A stretch of DNA of 64,000 nt from Pseudomonas guineae (GTDB lineage Bacteria > Pseudomonadota > Gammaproteobacteria > Pseudomonadales > Pseudomonadaceae), in contig NZ_FOQL01000001.1 of assembly GCF_900113745.1 (NCBI RefSeq), positions 868,001-932,000 on the forward strand. The letters run 5' to 3'. Every line of letters begins with the position of its first letter. Position 1 is the stretch's first letter. This document shows, in pieces, positions 58,657 to 64,000 of this stretch. Made by a program: the position numbers and the translations under genes. The notes below the pieces were generated by a model. That model saw only the letters and a program-made list of their open reading frames with translations, had not been told where the DNA came from and did no database searches.

Positions 58657-59082
58657 CTAACGGCATTCCGAAGGCAAATATTTTGCGAGCATTCCGCTAC
58701 CACCTGCGCAACCCCACTTAAGTTGGCCAGCTGCAACAGTCGTCGGAGTCAGAACAATGGTGCCAGTTGCGTTTGGCACGCTTGAGGTGATCGTAACAAC
58801 ACCAGTTGTGTCGGTGATTGCTACGTTAGAGACGTATTTGGTAGCGCCGGGGAATGTATAACCCGAGTTCGAAGCAGTTACAGAAGCCAACGCACCAAGA
58901 GAAGACGCTGTTTCAGCAACTGCAAGCTTAGCAGGAGCCCCCATAACAATTACTTCACTCATCTTAGCGCGAGTGGTGTAATCCTGATACGCCGGCAGTG
59001 CAACAGCAGCCAAAATACCGATAATCGCCACAACGATCATCAATTCAATCAGGGTAAAGCCTTTTTGCATTTGAGCTTTCAT
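58657..59082 (-). CDS. pilA: Type IV major pilin PilA
   Basis: A 141-residue type IVa prepilin. The leader MKAQMQKG is cut by PilD before Phe1; mature residues start [24 protein letters not shown] with the conserved Glu5. The C-terminal disulfide loop lies between the Cys in WGCAGG and the Cys in PSECR. The central region is rich in Ser/Thr, which may carry O-glycans. The terminator and a glycan ligase gene follow. Expression is expected to be sigma-54/PilR dependent, because of a -24/-12 promoter upstream. Confidence 0.95.
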   Translation of the reverse strand: MKAQMQKGFTLIELMIVVAIIGILAAVALPAYQDYTTRAKMSEVIVMGAPAKLAVAETASSLGALASVTASNSGYTFPGATKYVSNVAITDTTGVVTITSSVPNATGTIVLTPTTVAAGQLKWGCAGGSGMLAKYLPSECR

Positions 59083-59104
59083 AGAAGCATCTCCTTAGTG
59101 TGTA

Positions 59105-59119
59105 TAGGTCGACGACCTA
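59105..59119. promoter_or_regulatory. Palindrome at the pilA transcription start
   Basis: TAGGTCGACGACCTA is a perfect 15-base palindrome located where the pilA transcript should begin, just after the -12 element. Its role is unknown. Confidence 0.4.
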
Positions 59120-59129
59120 AACCTGAGAA

Positions 59130-59146
59130 TGCAGCTCGCATGCCAA
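59130..59146 (-). promoter_or_regulatory. Sigma-54 promoter of pilA
   Basis: On the minus strand TTGGCATGCGAGCTGCA shows GG and GC spaced by 10 bases, matching the -24/-12 pattern. It lies about 48 bases before the pilA ATG. An AAGGAG ribosome binding site follows. Confidence 0.75.
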
Positions 59147-59250
59147 CCTCCCATGCCGCCGTAATCCGGGCTCTCGGATAAGCACGCTGGTCAGCCACCA
59201 TTGCAACGCCGGCACTAACTGCCGTTTTTTGTCACCTTAGCCTGTTGTAT

Positions 59251-59267
59251 TTGGCAGCCCTTAAGCA
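59251..59267 (+). promoter_or_regulatory. Candidate sigma-54 promoter of pilB
   Basis: TTGGCAGCCCTTAAGCA also has GG and GC spaced by 10 bases, about 38 bases before the pilB ATG. The -12 part is less close to consensus. Confidence 0.5.
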
Positions 59268-59304
59268 TCTAAGCTATAAGGCATGCATTGTTATGGAGCC
59301 TGTG

Positions 59305-61008
59305 ATGAACGATAGCGTGTCCCTTACCGGCCTGGCCCGGCAGATGGTGTTAGCGGAGCTGCTGGATGAAAAAGCGGCGCAACAAGCGCAAGCCCAGGCG
59401 CAGCGCAACAAGCTGTCGCTGGTCACCTACCTAGTGCAGAACAAACTGGTAAAGAGCCGAGTGCTGGCCGAGCTGGCCAGTGATCAGTTCGGCGTATCCT
59501 TTGTCGACCTAAATGCCCTCGATAAAGAAAGCCTACCTAAAGATCTGGTGACCGAAAAACTGGTGCGCCAGCACCGCGTGCTGCCGTTATGGCGCCGGGG
59601 TAATAAGCTGTTTGTCGCAGTCTCCGACCCCACCAACCACCAAGCCATTACCGACATTCAGTTCAGCACCGGGATGAACACCGAGGCCATTCTGGTTGAG
59701 GATGACAAGCTCGGCGAGGCCATCGATAAGTTTTTCGATTCCGCCACCAGCGGCATGGAAGACCTGGCCGACATCGACCTCGACAGCCTGGATGTCGAGG
59801 CGGTTAATGACGAAACCGAAGCGGCAGGCGACGGCAATTCGGCCGACGACGCACCAGTGGTGCGCTTTGTTAACAAGATGCTGCTGGATGCGATTAAAAA
59901 GGGCTCCTCCGACCTGCACTTCGAGCCTTATGAGAAGACCTATCGCGTGCGCTTTCGCACCGACGGTATTTTGCAAGAAATCGCCCGCCCCCCTATACAG
60001 CTATCACCACGCATCTCTGCGCGTTTAAAAGTGATGGCCGGCCTGGATATTTCCGAACGGCGCAAGCCGCAGGATGGGCGCATTAAAATGCGCATCTCGA
60101 AAACCAAATCCATCGACTTCCGCGTCAGCACCTGCCCAACGCTATGGGGCGAGAAGATCGTGATGCGGATTCTTGACTCTGCCAGTGCGCAGATGGGCAT
60201 CGACGCGCTGGGCTATGAGGAGTCGCAAAAAGAGCTGTACATGGCGGCGCTCAAGCAGCCGCAGGGCATGATTCTGGTGACCGGCCCGACCGGCTCCGGC
60301 AAAACGGTATCGCTATATACCGGCTTGAACATCCTCAATACCGTCGACGTGAATATCTCCACGGCTGAAGACCCGGTAGAAATCAACCTGGAGGGCATCA
60401 ACCAAGTCAACGTCAACCCCAAGCAGGGCATGGACTTTACCGCGGCACTGAAAGCCTTCCTGCGTCAGGATCCGGACATCATCATGGTCGGCGAGATTCG
60501 TGACCTGGATACCGCCTCTATCGCCATCAAGGCGGCACAAACCGGGCACATGGTGATGTCGACCCTGCACACCAACAGCGCGGCTGAAACCCTGACCCGC
60601 CTGCGCAATATGGGCGTGCCGTCGTTCAACATCGCCACCTCGGTGAACCTGATTATCGCCCAGCGCCTGGCACGCAAACTGTGCATCAGCTGCAAGAAGG
60701 AAATCCAGATCCCCCGCGAGACCCTGCTGGAGGAAGGCTTCCCGGAAGACAAAATCGGCACCTTCAAGATTTACGAGCCGGTTGGCTGCGAAAATTGCAA
60801 CGGCGGTTACAAAGGCCGTGTCGGGATTTATGAAGTGGTTAAAAACACGCCGGCGCTGCAGCGGATTATCATGGAGGAAGGCAACTCGATTGATATCTCC
60901 ATCCAGATGCGCAAAGACGGCTTTAATGACTTGCGAACCTCAGCCTTGCTGAAGGCCATGCAGGGCGTGACCAGCCTCGCTGAAGTGAACCGCGTGACAA
61001 AGGACTAA
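59305..61008 (+). CDS. pilB: Type IV pilus assembly ATPase PilB
   Basis: A 567-residue secretion-type ATPase that powers pilus extension. N-terminal T2SSE_N region (residues about 10-150), Walker A GPTGSGKT (327-334), Asp box/Walker B (DPDIIMVGEIRD), His box and a tetracysteine zinc motif (CISC ... CENC). The start at 59305 (MNDSVSLTGLARQM) matches the family and follows GGAG; a longer frame begins at 59245. pilC follows after 3 bases. Confidence 0.97.
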   Translation: MNDSVSLTGLARQMVLAELLDEKAAQQAQAQAQRNKLSLVTYLVQNKLVKSRVLAELASDQFGVSFVDLNALDKESLPKDLVTEKLVRQHRVLPLWRRGNKLFVAVSDPTNHQAITDIQFSTGMNTEAILVEDDKLGEAIDKFFDSATSGMEDLADIDLDSLDVEAVNDETEAAGDGNSADDAPVVRFVNKMLLDAIKKGSSDLHFEPYEKTYRVRFRTDGILQEIARPPIQLSPRISARLKVMAGLDISERRKPQDGRIKMRISKTKSIDFRVSTCPTLWGEKIVMRILDSASAQMGIDALGYEESQKELYMAALKQPQGMILVTGPTGSGKTVSLYTGLNILNTVDVNISTAEDPVEINLEGINQVNVNPKQGMDFTAALKAFLRQDPDIIMVGEIRDLDTASIAIKAAQTGHMVMSTLHTNSAAETLTRLRNMGVPSFNIATSVNLIIAQRLARKLCISCKKEIQIPRETLLEEGFPEDKIGTFKIYEPVGCENCNGGYKGRVGIYEVVKNTPALQRIIMEEGNSIDISIQMRKDGFNDLRTSALLKAMQGVTSLAEVNRVTKD

Positions 61009-61011
61009 CTG

Positions 61012-62229
61012 ATGGCCGTTAAAGCACTAAAAACCAGCACCTTCGCCTGGGAAGGCACCAACAAGCAGGGTGCCAAAATAAAAGGTGAAGCCAGCGGCCA
61101 GAACCCAGCACTGGTAAAAGCGCAACTGCGCAAGCAGGGCATCAACCCGACCAAGGTGCGCAAAAAGTCTACCTCGCTGTTTAGCGCGGGGAAAAAGATT
61201 AAACCGATGGACATTGCGCTGTTTGCCCGGCAAATGGCCACGATGATGAAGGCCGGCGTGCCGCTACTGCAGTCTTTTGACATTATTGCTGAGGGTGTGG
61301 ACAACCCGAATATGCGCAAGCTGGTGGATGACATCAAACAGCATGTGGCGGCGGGTAATAGCTTTGCGGCCTCACTCAGAACGCGCCCCGAATACTTTGA
61401 TGACCTGTTCTGCAACCTAGTCGATGCAGGCGAGCAAGCAGGCGCACTGGAAAACCTACTGGACCGTGTAGCCACTTACAAAGAGAAGACCGAAGCACTT
61501 AAAGCTAAAATCAAAAAAGCCATGAACTACCCTATTGCGGTGGTACTGGTGGCGGTGATCGTTTCGGCTATTTTGCTGATCAAAGTGGTACCGCAGTTTG
61601 AGTCTGTATTTGCCAACTTTGGCGCTGAACTGCCGGCGTTTACTCAGTTTGTAATCGGCATTTCGCAAGCCCTGCAAAAGTGGTGGTTTATCATTCTGAT
61701 TGGTTTCTTTGCTTCAGGTTTTGCTTTTATTGAAGCTAAGAAACGCTCGGAGAAACTCCGTAACTGGCTCGACCGCACAGCACTGAAAGCACCGATTGTC
61801 GGTGATATCATCTACAAATCATCTGTCGCTCGCTACGCCCGCACCCTGGCTACCACCTTCGCTGCCGGCGTACCGCTTGTAGAAGCCCTGGACTCTGTAG
61901 CCGGCGCAACCGGCAATATCGTGTTCAAGAATGCTGTGAATAAAATCAAGCAGGATGTCAGCGCCGGTATGCAGCTGAACTTCTCCATGCGCAGCACGGC
62001 GGTATTCCCCTCTATGGCCATCCAAATGACCGCCATTGGTGAAGAGTCCGGCGCGCTGGACATGATGCTGGATAAAGTCGCCAGCTATTACGAGGCCGAG
62101 GTCGACAACGCCGTCGATGGCCTTACCAGCCTGATGGAGCCGCTGATCATGTCAGTACTCGGCGTGCTGGTCGGCGGCCTGATCATTGCCATGTACCTGC
62201 CTATCTTCCAACTCGGTGCTGTTGTTTAA
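61012..62229 (+). CDS. pilC: Type IV pilus inner-membrane platform protein PilC
   Basis: A 405-residue member of the GspF family with two cytoplasmic GspF domains (about 70-195 and 272-395) and three membrane helices. Typical sequences: FARQMATMMKAGVPLLQSFDII and YARTLATTFAAGVPLVEALDSVA. It recruits PilB at the base of the pilus. pilD starts 3 bases after its stop codon. Confidence 0.97.
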   Translation: MAVKALKTSTFAWEGTNKQGAKIKGEASGQNPALVKAQLRKQGINPTKVRKKSTSLFSAGKKIKPMDIALFARQMATMMKAGVPLLQSFDIIAEGVDNPNMRKLVDDIKQHVAAGNSFAASLRTRPEYFDDLFCNLVDAGEQAGALENLLDRVATYKEKTEALKAKIKKAMNYPIAVVLVAVIVSAILLIKVVPQFESVFANFGAELPAFTQFVIGISQALQKWWFIILIGFFASGFAFIEAKKRSEKLRNWLDRTALKAPIVGDIIYKSSVARYARTLATTFAAGVPLVEALDSVAGATGNIVFKNAVNKIKQDVSAGMQLNFSMRSTAVFPSMAIQMTAIGEESGALDMMLDKVASYYEAEVDNAVDGLTSLMEPLIMSVLGVLVGGLIIAMYLPIFQLGAVV

Positions 62230-62232
62230 CCT

Positions 62233-63102
62233 ATGTCCGTAATCGACTTTTTGGTCAGCCATGTGCTGGCCTTTGTTTTATGCGCGCTCCTGATCGGCTT
62301 ACTGGTCGGCAGTTTTCTCAATGTCGTGATTTACCGCCTGCCAAAGATGATGCAGCGTGATTGGCGCGAGCAGGCCCGTGAGATTTTGCAACTGCCTGCT
62401 GAAGCCCAGTCAGTCACATTCAACTTAGTACTGCCGAACTCGCAATGCCCGCACTGCACCCATGAAATAAAGCCCTGGGAAAACATCCCGGTTATCAGCT
62501 ATCTGTTTCTGCGTGGCAAATGCTCCAGCTGTAAAGCACCGATCAGCCTGCGTTACCCGCTGGTTGAGCTGACCTGCGGTTTGCTCTCGGCTTATGTCGC
62601 CTGGCACTTCGGTTTTACCTGGCAGGCCGGCGCGATGCTACTGTTGACCTGGGGCTTGCTCGCGATGAGCCTGATCGATGTTGACCATCAACTGTTGCCG
62701 GATTCGCTGGTACTGCCACTGCTGTGGCTCGGTTTGATTGCCAACAGCTTCGGTTTGTTTACCAGCCTGGAAGATGCACTCTGGGGCGCGATTGCCGGCT
62801 ACCTGAGTTTGTGGTCGGTGTATTGGCTGTTCAAGCTGGTTACCGGCAAGGAAGGCATGGGCTATGGCGACTTCAAGCTGCTGGCCATGCTCGGCGCCTG
62901 GGGTGGCTGGCAGGTATTGCCGCTGACCATTTTGCTGTCGTCATTGGTGGGTGCGGTACTCGGCCTGATCATGCTGCGCCTGCGCAACGCCGAAACCAGC
63001 ACACCGATCCCGTTCGGCCCTTATCTAGCGATTGCCGGCTGGATTGCCCTGCTCTGGGGCGAGCATATCACCGCCAGCTACCTGCAGATTGCCGGCTTCT
63101 GA
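62233..63102 (+). CDS. pilD: Prepilin leader peptidase/N-methyltransferase PilD
   Basis: A 289-residue inner-membrane aspartic peptidase that cleaves prepilin leaders and methylates Phe1; it also serves type II secretion. The zinc cysteines are CPHC and CSSC. Catalytic Asp residues are in LIDVDHQLLPD and MGYGDFKLL. Eight hydrophobic segments are seen. It ends the pilBCD operon; coaE follows only after a 325-base repeat-containing gap. Confidence 0.97.
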   Translation: MSVIDFLVSHVLAFVLCALLIGLLVGSFLNVVIYRLPKMMQRDWREQAREILQLPAEAQSVTFNLVLPNSQCPHCTHEIKPWENIPVISYLFLRGKCSSCKAPISLRYPLVELTCGLLSAYVAWHFGFTWQAGAMLLLTWGLLAMSLIDVDHQLLPDSLVLPLLWLGLIANSFGLFTSLEDALWGAIAGYLSLWSVYWLFKLVTGKEGMGYGDFKLLAMLGAWGGWQVLPLTILLSSLVGAVLGLIMLRLRNAETSTPIPFGPYLAIAGWIALLWGEHITASYLQIAGF

Positions 63103-63147
63103 TACGGCACAGCAACCCAAACTGCATCTGGGCTGCTGAAGTAATCC

Positions 63148-63311
63148 GTAGGGTGGGTTAGGCGCGAACCAGGATCACGCAAACACCATCGGCTCTCAAC
63201 GCGCCGTAACCCACCATGGCGGTCTACCGAGAAAATCCAATGGTGGGTTACGCAGCGCTCGAATGGCGTGGCGTACCCATAATCAGCACTAGCGCCGCTA
63301 ACCCACCCTAC
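63148..63311. repeat. Dispersed intergenic repeat, copy 4 (complete)
   Basis: Terminal inverted repeats GTAGGGTGGGTTA (63148-63160) and TAACCCACCCTAC (63299-63311) frame 164 bases. Inside, TAACCCACCAT (63207-63217) and ATGGTGGGTTA (63240-63250) form a second nested pair, so the element looks like two units head to head. No reading frame for a transposase is present. Confidence 0.8.
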
Positions 63312-63371
63312 AAAAGCAGGGGCAAGCAAATCACGGCCCGCTACCTGCGGATTGCCGGGCTCTAGGTTCGT

Positions 63372-63407
63372 GGCGGATTGTTCGCTTCGCTCCTGAATCC
63401 GCCCTAC
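63372..63407. repeat. Dispersed intergenic repeat, short copy 5
   Basis: GGCGGATT (63372-63379) pairs with AATCCGCC (63397-63404), followed by CTAC. This small inverted repeat resembles the GTAGGGCGGAT type of copy 1. Confidence 0.6.
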
Positions 63408-63427
63408 AATCGCGCCCTGAATCACCG

Positions 63428-64000
63428 ATGCGAGCGCGCACCTTGAGCACAAAACCCTGGATTCTTGGCCTTACTGGCGGCATCGGCAGCGGCAAGAGTG
63501 CTGTCGCCCAACACTTTATCGACCTGGGCGTGCATTTGGTCGACGCTGACCATGCGGCGCGCTGGGTGGTTGAGCCAGGCAAGCCGGCGCTGGCGAAGAT
63601 AGTCGAGCACTTCGGCACGCAGGTTTTGCAAGCCGATGGCCAGCTTGATCGCACCGCCCTGCGCAAGCGGATCTTTGCTGATGTGGCAGAGCGACGCTGG
63701 CTCGAAGTGCTCTTGCATCCATTGATCGGCCAGGAAATCGCCCAATACCTGGCGCGCGCCGAATCACCCTACGCCATTCTGGTATCGCCATTGCTGGTGG
63801 AGTCCGGCCAACACCAACTGACCCAGCGCATACTGGTGGTGGATGCGCCGGAGCACCTGCAAATAGAGCGCACCATGGCCCGCGACCAAAGCTCCAGCGA
63901 ACAGGTGCAGGCCATTCTCCAGGCCCAAGCCAGCCGCGAAGAACGCCTGCGCCATGCACACGATGTATTGCTTAACGACCAAGACCTGCACGGACTGCAA
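63428..64000 (+). CDS. coaE: Dephospho-CoA kinase, 5' part
   Basis: The first 191 codons of coaE; the gene runs off the window. P-loop [11 protein letters not shown] near the start, then [13 protein letters not shown], and [10 protein letters not shown] are family hallmarks. The enzyme phosphorylates dephospho-CoA in the last step of coenzyme A synthesis. The start could be ATG at 63428 or TTG at 63443 (just before STKPWILG); neither has a good ribosome binding site. Confidence 0.93.
   Translation, partial: MRARTLSTKPWILGLTGGIGSGKSAVAQHFIDLGVHLVDADHAARWVVEPGKPALAKIVEHFGTQVLQADGQLDRTALRKRIFADVAERRWLEVLLHPLIGQEIAQYLARAESPYAILVSPLLVESGQHQLTQRILVVDAPEHLQIERTMARDQSSSEQVQAILQAQASREERLRHAHDVLLNDQDLHGLQ

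Larger units (their letters stand above)
63103..63427. other. Repeat-filled gap between pilD and coaE
   Basis: About 325 bases, mostly two copies of the dispersed repeat family. No gene is seen. This insert parts two genes that are usually next to each other. Confidence 0.6.

Noticed and set aside
63148..63311. Insertion sequence or CRISPR array
   Set aside because: Repeats are few, inverted, differ in spacing, and enclose no transposase or regular spacers.

Overview
The window looks like the chromosome of a gamma-proteobacterium of the genus Pseudomonas (or a close relative). Gene content and order follow two stretches of the P. aeruginosa map as I recall it: a left block hrpB - fieF-like - Lrp - rluE - amn - acyl-CoA dehydrogenase/TetR - ladS - thiD - thiE - hemL - miaB - ybeZ - ybeY - corC - lnt, and a right block piu iron-uptake genes - speC-type decarboxylase - MCP - ampE/ampD - DUF1631 - nadC - pilA - pilBCD - coaE. 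Coding density is high and moderately GC rich. No rRNA, tRNA, CRISPR array, prophage or intact transposase was found.

Layout. 1-9200: a CDGSH-like gene fragment, a periplasmic solute-binding protein, an HD-GYP signalling protein, the helicase HrpB, a lipoprotein, a cation-efflux protein, an Lrp/AsnC regulator, DUF2788, a globin and RluE. 9342-15882: an Ahr-type zinc aldehyde reductase, AMP nucleosidase, a CbiM-like cobalt permease behind a cobalamin riboswitch with a DUF3703 gene downstream, and an AidB-like acyl-CoA dehydrogenase coupled to a TetR regulator with twin palindromic operators. 16288-29061: the hybrid sensor kinase LadS divergent from thiamine genes, hemL, two envelope genes, and the miaB/ybeZ/ybeY/corC/lnt series. 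29229-31545: pxpA-pxpB-pxpC, the 5-oxoprolinase.

31611-40808 is an iron-acquisition island. On the minus strand piuC overlaps an FMN hydroxyacid oxidase gene, followed by piuA behind a strong Fur box and by a PepSY/flavodoxin-reductase fusion. A second TonB receptor is divergent from piuC. Next to it lies a close match to trimethylamine monooxygenase. 42587-55493 carries the SpeC-type decarboxylase, RF3, an APC-like permease, a TatD nuclease, a chemoreceptor, an ROK kinase, AmpE/AmpD and a DUF1631 protein. 55848-64000 holds nadC, an AT-rich Wzy/PglL-type pilin glycan ligase, pilA, pilB-pilC-pilD and the 5' part of coaE. pilA and pilB diverge, each with a plausible sigma-54 promoter.

A short dispersed repeat (ends GTAGGGTGGGTTA or GTAGGGCGGAT) occurs in at least five intergenic places; one copy lies between the left and right synteny blocks. 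The observations most worth following are the coupled PiuC/hydroxyacid-oxidase pair in the Fur-regulated island, the pilin glycan ligase beside pilA, the Tmm homologue, the repeat family, and the unexplained hairpin-rich segment at 15927-16287.
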